NCBI RefSeq assembly: GCF_000170755.1
Contig: NZ_ABCK01000007.1
Coordinates: 248,001-312,000 of the forward strand
Reading direction: 5' to 3'
DNA from: Lentisphaera araneosa HTCC2155
Lineage (GTDB): Bacteria; Verrucomicrobiota; Lentisphaeria; Lentisphaerales; Lentisphaeraceae
Length of the DNA stretch: 64,000 nt
The notes below the pieces were generated by a model. That model worked only from the letters and a program-made list of their open reading frames with translations, made no database searches and was not told the origin of the DNA. This document shows positions 16,840 to 25,956 of the stretch, one piece after another. The position numbers and the translations under genes are program-made. Within the stretch, counting starts at the first letter, position 1; each line of letters begins with the position of its first letter.

Positions 16840-17577
16840 AAAAAATCCTCATTTGTTTAGTGGAGATCATTTCTCCGAATTCCTGTTTATTGATTATAAT
16901 TAAAAGGAGTGAGGTTAATTTTTTGTGAGTGCATTATTAAAAATAAGAAGCTTAAAAAGGCCTTATGTTAGGAGATCTTTAAACTTGTTAAGCTCGTGTT
17001 GTGACTCTCTGTTCAAAATGTAAAAATAAGTAAATTCTTGTTAAGAAATGAGTTGAGAATTCAACCATTTTATTTCAAAATTTAACCAATATAATGCTCG
17101 GATTATTTATCCAAGTTATAGTTATTCAATACTTTATGTTAAATGACACTGGAATTTGTAGTCCAGTTTTTTGTTTTGACTTGGAGTTTATCTTAAGGTA
17201 TGGTTACTTTTGTACAAATATGTACCTTTATCTACGTGTACAACTTTACTTGAACGCCATTTTTTTCCAGTTATCCATAGGACCATACGTACGAAAATGA
17301 CGAGCCAGCTTTTTCCAGATATGGTCTCTACTCAGTTTTTCTCAAAGCCCTTGGGAGCCTTTGGGCACTTCTTAAATTGACTATGGGTTAGTTATGTTCA
17401 AAGAGTTTTATAAAAAAGTATTTTCCCTTAGAAGGCTTGAATAATTGATTAAATTTTTGTTTTTCGTCTGAAAGTGTATGTCAGTGTGTTGTGAGCTGAT
17501 TTTTGATTCTTTTTAGCCTCTGTGTGGACGATCGCTTTAGAGGCTTTAGGATGAGGAGAATTAATTAGGAATACTCC
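16840..17577. other. 738-base gap, no gene recognised
   Basis: This AT-rich stretch lies between divergent genes. The 17094-17300 reading frame is hydrophobic/aromatic, without a good ribosome-binding site or family resemblance, and is treated as chance. Several GTAC-containing inverted motifs occur near 17209-17290 (for example GTAC-AAATAT-GTAC). Nothing could be assigned; a small RNA cannot be excluded. Confidence 0.5.
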
Positions 17578-18036
17578 ATGACTCATAATGATGTTTTACG
17601 TCGTCTGCGTTTCACGCTCAATATAAATAATGAGGCAATTATCGAGCTTTGTGAAAAAGGTGGTCGCACAGTAAGCGAGCAAGTCCTCGATCAGTACCTG
17701 AAGCGAGAAGATGATGAGGATTATGTAGAGTGTTCAGCGAAGGACTGTGAAGCCTTTCTCGATGGCGTCATTCTTTGGAAGCGTGGACCTAGAGATGGCG
17801 ATGCGCCAAAGAAGAAGCTGAAGTTTGATAACAATATGATTTTGCGCAAGTTGCGTATTGCTTTTGAATTGCGTGATACGGATATGTTAAAGGTTTTAGA
17901 CCTTGCAGATATGCCAATTTCGAAGTCTGAGCTCAGCGCTTTCTTTCGCAATGAAAAACATCGAAATTACATGGAAGTGCAAAGCCAGCTTTTACGTCGT
18001 TTTATGGTCGGTTTGGACAAGTATTTACGTCAATAG
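17578..18036 (+). CDS. DUF1456 (YehS-like) protein, 152 aa
   Basis: It consists of two copies of a roughly 65-residue helical module, each starting N-D/N-M-(V/I)-L-R-(R/K)-L-R-x-(T/A)-F and continuing through a short helix set to a F-L/F-F region, which is the DUF1456 arrangement of E. coli YehS. AGGAATACTCC precedes the ATG. No enzymatic residues are evident and the family function is unknown. It is followed by a strong bidirectional terminator shared with guaA. Confidence 0.82.
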   Translation: MTHNDVLRRLRFTLNINNEAIIELCEKGGRTVSEQVLDQYLKREDDEDYVECSAKDCEAFLDGVILWKRGPRDGDAPKKKLKFDNNMILRKLRIAFELRDTDMLKVLDLADMPISKSELSAFFRNEKHRNYMEVQSQLLRRFMVGLDKYLRQ

Positions 18037-18051
18037 AGTATGAGTTACAAT

Positions 18052-18081
18052 AAAAAAGCAGCCCGAGTGAGCTGCTTTTTT
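18052..18081. terminator. Bidirectional intrinsic terminator
   Basis: AAAAAAGCAGC-CCGAGTGA-GCTGCTTTTTT: the GC-containing stem is flanked by A and T tracts, so it works for the rightward DUF1456 gene and the leftward guaA gene. Confidence 0.9.
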
Positions 18082-18103
18082 GTGGCCTATGGATGAAAAG
18101 GAT

Positions 18104-19900
18104 TTACTCCCACTCAATGGTTCCTGGAGGCTTGTTGGTAACGTCGTAGAAGACGCCTTCAAGTTCGGCCTTTTTGCGAATTTCGCTAATCATCTCTGAG
18201 AGTTGGTTTTGCGGAATGCGCGAAAAGCTTGCCGTCATCGCTTCAGTAGAGTTGATGGGGCGGAGAACGAGTGATTCACCATTAAGTGTGCGACCCACTG
18301 GGAGGAGAGCTACTGGCATTTGCCAGATATCTTCGTAGAGGCCTTTATCGAAAAGGTAATCAGTAACAACTTGGTCAGCTTCACGGAGGCGGTCGAGACG
18401 CTCTTTATTAGTGTCGCATTTGTGAAGTAAGATTTCGCCACTCCAGTCATCGCCACCAGCATTGTAGATTACGCGGTTAACTTCAGGAAAGCGGTTGGTG
18501 AGTGAAGTTGAAATTTCCTCGAGTGTTTCCCAATCGGCTTTGCCGCTGATGAGGCAAGGGTGAGCATATGTGCGGGCATCGCCTTGAACACCGACCGACT
18601 TTACTGGAAGGATGCGACCCGTGACCTTGTACTTTTCTAAGAAAGTGTTGATGCGAGCTTCGGCTTCTGAGTAATCTTCACTACCTTCTGAGTCGGAGCA
18701 GAGGAGGCGAACGCCGAGTCCTGGTCCGGGGAAGGGGTGACGCCAAACGAGTTTGTGTGGGAGGCCAAGGAGTTCACCGAGTTCACGAACTTCATCTTTG
18801 TAGAGTTCTGCGAGTGGCTCGATCACTTTGCCTTGATTAATGAGTTCCTGAATGCGGTCAACGCGATTGTGGTGCGTTTTGATGAGGTGTGAGTTTTCTG
18901 TTCCGCCGGACTCAATTGTGTCGGGGTAGATTGTGCCTTGGCCGAGTAGCCAGCTATCGTCCACGAGATCGGATTCTTCGACAGCTTCACACTTCACGTC
19001 GAGGAAAGTATCGCCAATAATGACGCGTTTAGCTTGTGGTTCACTGACGCCTGCAAGGTTTTTGAGGAAAGTATCGCCTGCGTCAACAACGTGGAAATTA
19101 GAGAAGCCCGCTTGTTTGAGTTCTTCTTTAACCCATGCCGATTCGTCTTTGCGCATGAGGCCGTTGTCAACATGAAGTCCGTAGACGTTTTCGTCGCCTA
19201 AGGCTTTGTTGAGTAGGGCGAATGCTACATTTGAGTCAACACCGCCGCTTACGAGTAAGAAAACTTTTTTACCGGCGTTTTCATGACGAATATTGTCAAT
19301 GCTTTGCTGCATGAAGGCTTTGATGTCCCATTCGAAACTGCAGCCACATTGTTTGAGGAAGTTCTTCATGAGCTTCAATCCGTTCTCAGAGTGGGTGACC
19401 TCTGGGTGGAATTGTAAGCCAAAAATTTTCTTCTCGAGATTTTGAACGGATGCTACTGGGCAATCGGGAGTGGCGGCGGTGATTTCGAAACCAGCAGGGA
19501 TTTCTGCCACTGAATCACCGTGACTCATCCACATAACTTCAGAATCACCGAGGCCTTCGTAGAGGGGGGATTCGAAAGATTTTGCGACGCGCGCAATACC
19601 GTACTCTTTAACTTCGCCTGGTTTTACTTGTCCGCCAAGTGTTTGGCAGATGAGTTGGTGGCCATAGCAAATGCCCAAGATTGGACCATTGAAGTTGAGT
19701 ATATCTTTGTTGAATGAGGGAGAGTTTTCAGCATAAACACTCGAAGGGCCGCCAGAAAAAATGAGACCCTTGTATGAGCTGAGAGTACTGAGTTCAGCAG
19801 TAGGGGAAACGATTTCTGAGTAAACACCCATTCGACGTACGCGGTTGGCGATAAGGTGAGCGTATTGTCCACCAAAATCCAAGACACCGATTTTATCCAT
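18104..19900 (-). CDS. guaA: GMP synthase (glutamine-hydrolysing), long form, 598 aa
   Basis: It converts XMP, ATP and glutamine to GMP. The class I amidotransferase domain has nucleophile Cys78 in G-I-C-Y-G-H-Q and the His-x-Glu pair in H-P-E-V-T-H-S. The ATP pyrophosphatase domain has the S-G-G-V-D-S loop near residue 219, and the end K-P-P-G-T-I-E-W-E is the family signature. At 598 residues it is about 70 longer than E. coli GuaA: after H-P-F-P-G-P-G-L-G-V-R-L there is an insertion containing S-V-G-V-Q-G-D-A-R-T-Y and a second dimerisation-like unit, matching the human-type enzyme rather than the short bacterial form. It is transcribed alone, ending at the shared terminator at 18052-18081. 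Confidence 0.95.
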   Translation of the reverse strand: MDKIGVLDFGGQYAHLIANRVRRMGVYSEIVSPTAELSTLSSYKGLIFSGGPSSVYAENSPSFNKDILNFNGPILGICYGHQLICQTLGGQVKPGEVKEYGIARVAKSFESPLYEGLGDSEVMWMSHGDSVAEIPAGFEITAATPDCPVASVQNLEKKIFGLQFHPEVTHSENGLKLMKNFLKQCGCSFEWDIKAFMQQSIDNIRHENAGKKVFLLVSGGVDSNVAFALLNKALGDENVYGLHVDNGLMRKDESAWVKEELKQAGFSNFHVVDAGDTFLKNLAGVSEPQAKRVIIGDTFLDVKCEAVEESDLVDDSWLLGQGTIYPDTIESGGTENSHLIKTHHNRVDRIQELINQGKVIEPLAELYKDEVRELGELLGLPHKLVWRHPFPGPGLGVRLLCSDSEGSEDYSEAEARINTFLEKYKVTGRILPVKSVGVQGDARTYAHPCLISGKADWETLEEISTSLTNRFPEVNRVIYNAGGDDWSGEILLHKCDTNKERLDRLREADQVVTDYLFDKGLYEDIWQMPVALLPVGRTLNGESLVLRPINSTEAMTASFSRIPQNQLSEMISEIRKKAELEGVFYDVTNKPPGTIEWE

Positions 19901-20007
19901 TGTCGTTATTCCAGATAGTTAAAAATTAAGAAAGGGGAAGGTAGTGCGCATGCACTTAAATACAAGCTATTTGGAAGAGCGAATAGAGGCTAAAAAGCGA
20001 AAGGTTT

Positions 20008-21003
20008 TTAGGGGCTAATTTCTTGCTGGCTTAGGCAGTGGATGGCGCCGCCTTCGAGGATGAATATTCTACAATCAATGGGAATTATCTTTTTGTTGGG
20101 GAAGCAGTTCTGAATAATGTTTTGAGCGCGTAAATCATTTTCTTTCTGATCAAAGGATGGGATGAAGACAGCCTTGTTTGAGATTAAGAAATTCGTATAA
20201 GAAGCAGGCAGGATTTCGCCTTCGTGGAAGATGGGGTCGGGGAGCGGAAGCTCGAGGATTTCGAGTCCTTCGCCATTGGGGGTTCGGAATTTCTCTAGCT
20301 CTTTTAGGTTTGCTTGGAGCTGTGTATAGTTTGGGTTCGTGGCGTCGCAAGTGCAAGTTAGTATGCCTCTTTCTTTAAAGAAGCGCGTGATATTATCAAT
20401 GTGCCCATCCGTATCATCATTGATGAGTCCGTCATCTAAGATAATGAGTTCATCTAGGCCGTAGTGAGTTTTTATGGCCTGCGTCACGTCTGCTTGTTGC
20501 TCGGCTGGATTGCGATTGATGTTGTGGATGACGCTCTTGGTGGTGATGCCGAGTCCTGCTCCGTTGGTGTCGATGGCGCCCCCCTCAAAATTGAACTTGC
20601 TTTTTGTGAGTTGCAGAGAGGAGTGGTCAGCTATTTGCTGAGCTACGGCATTGTCATTTACGAAGTCCGCAAACTTCCCGCCCCAAGCGTTAAACTGCCA
20701 GCTTAAAAGTTGTGTTTGATCGCTTTGGCTGTAAGTGAAAATTGGTCCGTAATCACGGATCCAGACGTCATCGGTTTTGATATCAATGAGGGTGATGTTG
20801 TCTCTTGTGCTTAAATGTGCTAGCGCTTGGTCTTGATGGGATTTTTCACAGAGGATTTTGACGGCTGTGTGTGGCGCAATGGTTTCTACGAGCTTTGCGA
20901 ACTCCGCAAAAATATGCGGTCGTGAATTTGGCCAAAGTTTTTCTGAACAGGGCCAAGCAAGATAAATGGCGGATTGAGGATGCCATTCGGCGGGCATGCT
21001 CAT
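20008..21003 (-). CDS. aguA: Agmatine deiminase, 331 aa
   Basis: This is a peptidyl-arginine-deiminase fold enzyme that turns agmatine into N-carbamoylputrescine. Visible features are the N-terminal M-P-A-E-W-H-P-Q and A-W-P, the W-I-R-D-Y-G-P segment, D-T-D-G-H-I-D-N near 210, and the C-terminal catalytic block E-G-G-A-I-H-C-L-S-Q-Q with Cys near 322. Its start overlaps the stop of the upstream N-carbamoylputrescine amidase gene by four bases, so both steps to putrescine are coupled in one operon. Confidence 0.93.
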   Translation of the reverse strand: MSMPAEWHPQSAIYLAWPCSEKLWPNSRPHIFAEFAKLVETIAPHTAVKILCEKSHQDQALAHLSTRDNITLIDIKTDDVWIRDYGPIFTYSQSDQTQLLSWQFNAWGGKFADFVNDNAVAQQIADHSSLQLTKSKFNFEGGAIDTNGAGLGITTKSVIHNINRNPAEQQADVTQAIKTHYGLDELIILDDGLINDDTDGHIDNITRFFKERGILTCTCDATNPNYTQLQANLKELEKFRTPNGEGLEILELPLPDPIFHEGEILPASYTNFLISNKAVFIPSFDQKENDLRAQNIIQNCFPNKKIIPIDCRIFILEGGAIHCLSQQEISP

Positions 21004-21866
21004 TTTTCAATCGCTCTGAGTTTGAGTTGATCGTAGGCGTCGATGCGACGGTCGCGAAAGAAGGGCCAGATTTGGCGATGTTCGCGAAGTTGTTTTAGGT
21101 CGAGATCGGCAAAAAGGATTTCTTCTTCATTTGAACTAGCTTGGGCAAGTGTTTGACCATAAAAATCTGAGATGAAAGATTGACCCCAAAACTGAATGGG
21201 TTCTTCAATGCCGACACGATTGACAGCGGCGTAGTAACAGCCGTTGGCAACTGCGTGTCCCAGTTGAACTTGTGTCCAAGAATGAGCTTGTTGAGCTCCG
21301 TGTTCTTCTTTTTCGTCGGGCAGCCAGCCAATAGCAGTTGGAACAAGAATGATTTCGGCGCCGGCTAAGCATGCGAGGCGGGCTGTCTCGGGGAACCATT
21401 GATCCCAGCAGATGATGAGTGATATTTTACCGAATTGGGTTTCGAAGACGGGGACGCCTAAATTGCCGGGAGTGAAGTAGAATTTTTCTTCAAAATAAGG
21501 ATCTTGGGGGATGTGTAATTTTCGGTATTTACCTAGGTAAGTCCCATCGGCATCAATTATCACTGAAGTGTTGTAGTAGACTCCGTTGAGAGCTTCTTCA
21601 AAGAATGAGAGTGCGAGTACGACGCCATGGTTTTTAGCGCATTGTTGAAAGTCTGCTAAGAGTTCTTGGTCAATTTTTTGTGCGTATTGAAAGTGTTCGG
21701 TATTTTGCTCACGACAAAAGTAGTTGCTCAAGAAAAGTTCTTGCGTACAAATGATGTTGGCTCCACTTTTCGCGGCATCCGCAATGAGTTTGAGGTGCTG
21801 TTTTTTGTTGGCTTCGGGTGAGCCGTAGTCGCGACTTTGGAGGAGGGCTAATTTAGGCATGGTCAA
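21000..21866 (-). CDS. aguB: N-carbamoylputrescine amidase, 288 aa
   Basis: This nitrilase-superfamily enzyme would hydrolyse N-carbamoylputrescine to putrescine, CO2 and ammonia. The catalytic triad is visible: Glu43 in C-T-Q-E-L-F, Lys116 in K-Y-R-K-L-H-I-P and Cys153 in I-C-W-D-Q-W-F-P-E. The Y-F-C-R-E-Q and H-S-W-T-Q-V-Q-L-G-H-A-V-A-N-G segments are typical of the plant/bacterial AguB branch. It lies 6 bases after a 179-residue unknown gene and overlaps aguA by four bases. Confidence 0.94.
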   Translation of the reverse strand: MTMPKLALLQSRDYGSPEANKKQHLKLIADAAKSGANIICTQELFLSNYFCREQNTEHFQYAQKIDQELLADFQQCAKNHGVVLALSFFEEALNGVYYNTSVIIDADGTYLGKYRKLHIPQDPYFEEKFYFTPGNLGVPVFETQFGKISLIICWDQWFPETARLACLAGAEIILVPTAIGWLPDEKEEHGAQQAHSWTQVQLGHAVANGCYYAAVNRVGIEEPIQFWGQSFISDFYGQTLAQASSNEEEILFADLDLKQLREHRQIWPFFRDRRIDAYDQLKLRAIEK

Positions 21867-21872
21867 GTTTGT

Positions 21873-22412
21873 TTAGCAGCGCAGTTTTGGGCCAGTTTCG
21901 ATGGTGATGCTTTCTTTGTCTCTGACGCGATCTGTGAGTTCAGTGATGAGTTCTTGGGAAGGGAGGAAAAAGCAGCCTTCAACTTGGCCTTCAAATTCGT
22001 AAGCTTCAGTGCAAGGAGTGAGTTCTTTTTTTTCATCAAGGATTAAGTAGACAGATCCGTTAAAATCAGGTTCGCTTGCGGAGATCGTTTCGCTGGATTC
22101 AAGACGTTCTTTTGATGAGTCCGAGACGTCAATACATTCGCTTTTTATGGCAAATGGCGCAATTGCCTCTTCGAATTCTGAGCTGCTTTCTGTGAGGGTG
22201 ATAAAATCGGCAGAAAAACTCGGCATCAGTTGTGAGGGCATTTGTCCGCTGCTGAGTTCAGACCATGTGTAGCGATCAAAGGCAATATAAGCTTGTTTGG
22301 TGTCGAGTTTGGCGAGTGCGTCGGCAAAGGCTGGGATATCATCCGTTGCTAATTTCCAGAGGCTGAGTTTTGGGGCGTAAAAATTTTGAAATTGTTGGTC
22401 TTGCTGAGTCAT
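21873..22412 (-). CDS. Unrecognised 179-aa protein heading the agmatine operon
   Basis: There is no signal peptide or membrane segment. The sequence is acidic with a Ser/Glu-rich central part (about 85-130) and alternates short beta-like segments (A-Y-I-A-F-D-R-Y-T-W, G-S-V-Y-L-I-L-D-E). It ends K-L-R-C. No family was recognised. It is the first gene of the putative operon with aguB (6-base gap) and aguA, so a role linked to agmatine or polyamine metabolism is possible but is context inference only. A TATAAT (minus strand, 22458-22463) lies about 45 bases upstream. Confidence 0.65.
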   Translation of the reverse strand: MTQQDQQFQNFYAPKLSLWKLATDDIPAFADALAKLDTKQAYIAFDRYTWSELSSGQMPSQLMPSFSADFITLTESSSEFEEAIAPFAIKSECIDVSDSSKERLESSETISASEPDFNGSVYLILDEKKELTPCTEAYEFEGQVEGCFFLPSQELITELTDRVRDKESITIETGPKLRC

Positions 22413-22457
22413 ATTAAAAAAGTGTTGAGTTACTTAATAAAAGAGTTTGTCTTACAT

Positions 22458-22463
22458 ATTATA
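22458..22463 (-). promoter_or_regulatory. Candidate -10 box for the 179-aa/aguB/aguA operon
   Basis: A perfect TATAAT on the minus strand lies 49 bases before the ATG at 22412. No convincing TTGACA is seen 17 bases further upstream, so support is the -10 element alone. Confidence 0.4.
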
Positions 22464-22526
22464 GGGGTTTGCAAAAAAGTCCTTTTAGATTAACGTATTC
22501 ACTAGTTTTTTAAACCTGTATTACGC

Positions 22527-22551
22527 AAGGGGGTTTCTTAACCCCCTTTTT
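22527..22551 (+). terminator. Terminator-like hairpin in the nusA leader
   Basis: AAGGGGGTT-TCTT-AACCCCCTTTTT: a 9-bp GC-rich stem followed by T residues on the plus strand. The gene to its left runs the other way, so no plus-strand gene ends here; the hairpin sits about 45 bases before the nusA start and could attenuate nusA-infB. Confidence 0.75.
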
Positions 22552-22594
22552 GTATGGTTAGATTTATGAATAATTGAATGTTAGGAATTGGAAT

Positions 22595-23836
22595 ATGAAT
22601 AGTGAACTTGTTGCAATGGTTGAATACCTTGAGCAGGAAAAAGCCATCGATAAGGCAATCCTTTTCGACCTCATTGAAGATGCAATGGCATCGGTCTACG
22701 AGAAAGAGGTTGGTGAAGAATCAGAGATCAAGGTTGAGATTAATCGCCGTACGGGTGATGTGACAATTATTGCTGATGTAGTTATCGCTGAAGAAGTTTT
22801 TGACAAGCGTCATGAAATTGACTTGGCTTCAGCTCAAAAAGAATACGGTGATGAAGTAGCTATTGGCGACACAGTCAAGTGGACGCTTCAGCAAGATCAA
22901 ATGAGCCGCATTGCAGCTCAGAATACACGTCAAGCAATTATGCAACGCCTTCGTACTTTCGAAAAAGAGCGCGTTGTTGAAGAGTATTCAGATATGGTTG
23001 GTGAACTTATCTCAGGTACAGTTCGTCACTTTGAAAAGAACGAGCTTATTGTTGACTTCGGTCGTGCCCAAGGTGGCTTAGGTAAAATGGATCGCGTACC
23101 TCGCGAACGTTTTGATAATGGCGACCACATCACAGCACTTCTTAAAGAGATTGATGAACGCAAATCGGGTCCAAGTATTGTTCTTTCTAGAACGGACGCG
23201 AAACTTGTAACTAAGCTTTTTGAACGCGAAGTGACAGAGATCACAAATGGTCTTGTAGAAATCAAAGCTGTAGCACGTAAGGCGGGTTTCCGTACTAAGA
23301 TTGCTGTAGCTTCAGATTCACTTGATCCAGTAGGTGCCTGTATCGGTATCCGCGGTTCACGAGTAAAAACGATCTGCCAAGAACTCAACAACGAAAAGCT
23401 CGATATCATCGGTTACAGCGAAGATGAAGAAGAGTACGTTCGTGAAGCTTTCAAACCTAATCCAATTGAAGAAGTTGAGATCGACCAAGATGGCCGCCTC
23501 ATTAAACTTCTCGTAAGCGAAGAATCCTACAAGTCAATTGTGGGTCGTGATGGTGAAAATATTCGCCTTACAGAAGAGCTTATGGACTGGGATATCGAAG
23601 TGGAAAAATATGTTTACGATACAGAGATTACTTTTGACGAACATATCCAAGAAGCTTATCAGACAATGATGAAGCTCCCCAATATGGATGAAGGCAAAGC
23701 ACGCATGATGATTGATGGCGGCTACCTTTCACTCGAGGGCGTTTCTGAAGCGTCGACAGATGATTTGGTTGAAGCTGGAATTGAAGCTGACCACGCCACT
23801 GAAATTATAGAATACGCAAAATCAAGACTCCAATAG
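22595..23836 (+). CDS. nusA: Transcription termination/antitermination factor NusA, 413 aa
   Basis: The ATG at 22595 (M-N-S-E-L-V-A-M-V-E-Y-L) is chosen over the TTG at 22574 because AGGAATTGG precedes it and NusA proteins start here. Domains in order are the N-terminal RNA-polymerase-binding domain (1-125), S1 (about 130-200; G-T-V-R-H-F-E-K-N), KH1 (about 225-290; D-P-V-G-A-C-I-G-I-R-G-S-R-V) and KH2 (about 295-345; I-V-G-R-D-G-E-N-I-R-L). A single helix-hairpin-helix-like C-terminal segment replaces the two acidic repeats of the E. coli protein. It binds RNA polymerase and controls pausing and termination. infB follows after 15 bases; rimP, usually just upstream, is absent. Confidence 0.95.
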   Translation: MNSELVAMVEYLEQEKAIDKAILFDLIEDAMASVYEKEVGEESEIKVEINRRTGDVTIIADVVIAEEVFDKRHEIDLASAQKEYGDEVAIGDTVKWTLQQDQMSRIAAQNTRQAIMQRLRTFEKERVVEEYSDMVGELISGTVRHFEKNELIVDFGRAQGGLGKMDRVPRERFDNGDHITALLKEIDERKSGPSIVLSRTDAKLVTKLFEREVTEITNGLVEIKAVARKAGFRTKIAVASDSLDPVGACIGIRGSRVKTICQELNNEKLDIIGYSEDEEEYVREAFKPNPIEEVEIDQDGRLIKLLVSEESYKSIVGRDGENIRLTEELMDWDIEVEKYVYDTEITFDEHIQEAYQTMMKLPNMDEGKARMMIDGGYLSLEGVSEASTDDLVEAGIEADHATEIIEYAKSRLQ

Positions 23837-23851
23837 GAGGTTTAAGTAATT

Positions 23852-25903
23852 ATGGCAAATCAAAGACAAAGACCCCAAGGCGGTCGCCCAGGCGGCGGTC
23901 GTAGAGGCGCAACTCGTAAGAAAGGCGGAAAAGTTACGCTTAAAAAGACTGAGGTCATTTTAGACGAAAAATGTGTATTGGCGATTGCTCGTCGCTTACA
24001 CTTAGCTCCAGAAAGTGTTCTTAACTTTTTAGCTGACCAAGGTTTTGACGACCTGACTTTAGAATCAATTCTCGAAGATGATTACATCGAAATCGTAGAA
24101 GAGCACAAAGATGAAATGGAGCATCGCGATCCGAACGAGATCCACATGAAGCCCCCATTCATCGTTAAAGATGTTGCAGAAGCTATTGGTGAAAAACCAA
24201 ACGTGGTTGTGAGTGAGCTCATGAAAATGCGCGTTTTCGCTTCTATCACGCAGTCAATTGCTGCAGACAAATGTGAAGCACTCCTTAAATCACGAGGCTT
24301 AAAACTCGTTGCTGACAAGAGAGAGAAAAAAGAAGAATCAAAGCCAGTTGTTAAGCTCTCTGAGCCTGAGCAACCAGAAGATAAAGAAGCTGATCGCGTT
24401 GCACGTCCTCCAATAGTGGCGGTGATGGGTCACGTTGACCACGGTAAAACTTCGCTCCTCGATGCTCTTAGAGACACGAACGTTGTAGCTGGTGAAGCTG
24501 GCGCAATTACTCAGCACACAGGTGCGAGTATGGTTGAGCGCAAAGGCATGAAAGTGACGTTTCTCGATACACCTGGTCACTCAGCTTTCTCTGCTATGAG
24601 ACAGCGCGGTGCCGATGTCACTGATATTTGTATCTTGATCGTTGCGGCCGATGATGGCGTTAACGCTCAGACAAAAGAAGCTTTAAAAATCATTATGGAT
24701 TCTGAACGTCCATTGATTATTGCGATTAATAAAATGGACTTGCCAACGGCTAATCCAGATCGCGTTTTCACTGAATTACAGAACCTCGGTATTCTTACAG
24801 AAGAATGGGGTGGTGATTATGGTGTCGTTAAAATTTCTGCAAAAACGGGCGATGGCCTCGATGAACTCATCGAGCGTATTCACTTAGAATCAGAACTTAA
24901 CGAGCTCCAAGGTAATCCACGTCTTCCAGGAAGTTTTGTGGTTGTTGAATCTGAGCTTGAACAGGGTATGGGTGCAACGGCGAATGTCGTTATTAAAAAT
25001 GGTACACTTAAGCCAGGCGATGCTGTTATCTGTGGGGAGTTCTATGGTAAAGTGAAAGCTTTGGTTGACAGCAACGGTAAAAGACTCAAAAAAGCAGGGC
25101 CATCTGACGCGGTGAAACTTCTCGGTCTTAATGGACCTCCTGAAGTTGGAGCAAAAGGTCTAACTTGTAAGAATGAACGTGAAGCTAAGGTTTTTGCTGA
25201 TGAACGTGTACACGCACTACGTCAAGAAAAGCTCGTTAAGCCGCGTGTTACTTCTCTCGAAGATCTGCTTAGTCAAGTTAACGAAGAAGAGAAAAAAGTT
25301 TATAAAGTACTCATTAAATCTGATACTCGTGGTACGGGTGAAGCTATTGAGTCTGAGCTTAGAGCGATTGAATCTGAAAAGATTAATCTCGAAGTGATTA
25401 CAAATGCTGTTGGTTCAATTAGTAATGCCGACGTTCAGCAAGCTTCTGCTGCAGGCGCTGAAATTATTGGTTTCCACTCACGTGTAAATCCTGGCATCAA
25501 TAAAGTTGCGAAGCAAGTAAATGTTGAGATCAAACTTTACTCACTGATTTATGAACTCATTGACGAAGCTCGCGAATGCATGACGGGTCTCCTCGATAAG
25601 ACTCACAAAGAACAAGCCGTTGGTAAAGCTGAGATTCTTCAAGTATTCTTGGCTCACCAAGGTAAGATTTGTGGTTCAGTTGTTCGTGATGGCAAAGTGA
25701 AGCTCGGTGCGCACTGTCGTGTACATCGCGGTGAAGACCTCATTTATACTGGTACAATCAAATCTTTACGTCGTTTCCGTGACAACGTAAAAGAAGTTGC
25801 TAATGGTGTTGAATGCGGTATCCTTCTGGATAACTTCAACGACTTTGAAGTCGGTGACCAGATCGAAGTATTTGATTACGTCGAAGTGGCTGACACACTT
25901 TAA
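23852..25903 (+). CDS. infB: Translation initiation factor IF-2, 683 aa
   Basis: This GTPase delivers initiator tRNA to the 30S subunit. The G1 motif G-H-V-D-H-G-K-T is near residues 192-199, D-T-P-G-H (G3) is near 239 and N-K-M-D (G4) near 293. The N-terminal part before the GTPase is short, with a basic Gly/Arg-rich start (R-P-G-G-G-R-R-G) and two IF-2N-like modules; E. coli IF-2 is about 200 residues longer. TAGGAGG precedes the ATG. It is co-transcribed with nusA and ends at the terminator at 25912-25942. Confidence 0.96.
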   Translation: MANQRQRPQGGRPGGGRRGATRKKGGKVTLKKTEVILDEKCVLAIARRLHLAPESVLNFLADQGFDDLTLESILEDDYIEIVEEHKDEMEHRDPNEIHMKPPFIVKDVAEAIGEKPNVVVSELMKMRVFASITQSIAADKCEALLKSRGLKLVADKREKKEESKPVVKLSEPEQPEDKEADRVARPPIVAVMGHVDHGKTSLLDALRDTNVVAGEAGAITQHTGASMVERKGMKVTFLDTPGHSAFSAMRQRGADVTDICILIVAADDGVNAQTKEALKIIMDSERPLIIAINKMDLPTANPDRVFTELQNLGILTEEWGGDYGVVKISAKTGDGLDELIERIHLESELNELQGNPRLPGSFVVVESELEQGMGATANVVIKNGTLKPGDAVICGEFYGKVKALVDSNGKRLKKAGPSDAVKLLGLNGPPEVGAKGLTCKNEREAKVFADERVHALRQEKLVKPRVTSLEDLLSQVNEEEKKVYKVLIKSDTRGTGEAIESELRAIESEKINLEVITNAVGSISNADVQQASAAGAEIIGFHSRVNPGINKVAKQVNVEIKLYSLIYELIDEARECMTGLLDKTHKEQAVGKAEILQVFLAHQGKICGSVVRDGKVKLGAHCRVHRGEDLIYTGTIKSLRRFRDNVKEVANGVECGILLDNFNDFEVGDQIEVFDYVEVADTL

Positions 25904-25911
25904 CTAATTTG

Positions 25912-25942
25912 ACTGCCGTAGCTTTTGTTGCGGCAGTTTTTA
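25912..25942 (+). terminator. Intrinsic terminator after infB
   Basis: ACTGCCG...CGGCAGT forms a 7-bp stem with a 12-base loop followed by TTTT. It closes the nusA-infB unit, 15 bases before the next gene. Confidence 0.82.
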
Positions 25943-25956
25943 TTTAAGGATTGAAA

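Noticed and set aside
17094-17300. 68-aa frame in the 738-base gap
   Set aside because: Odd aromatic/hydrophobic composition, no ribosome-binding site, no resemblance to any family.
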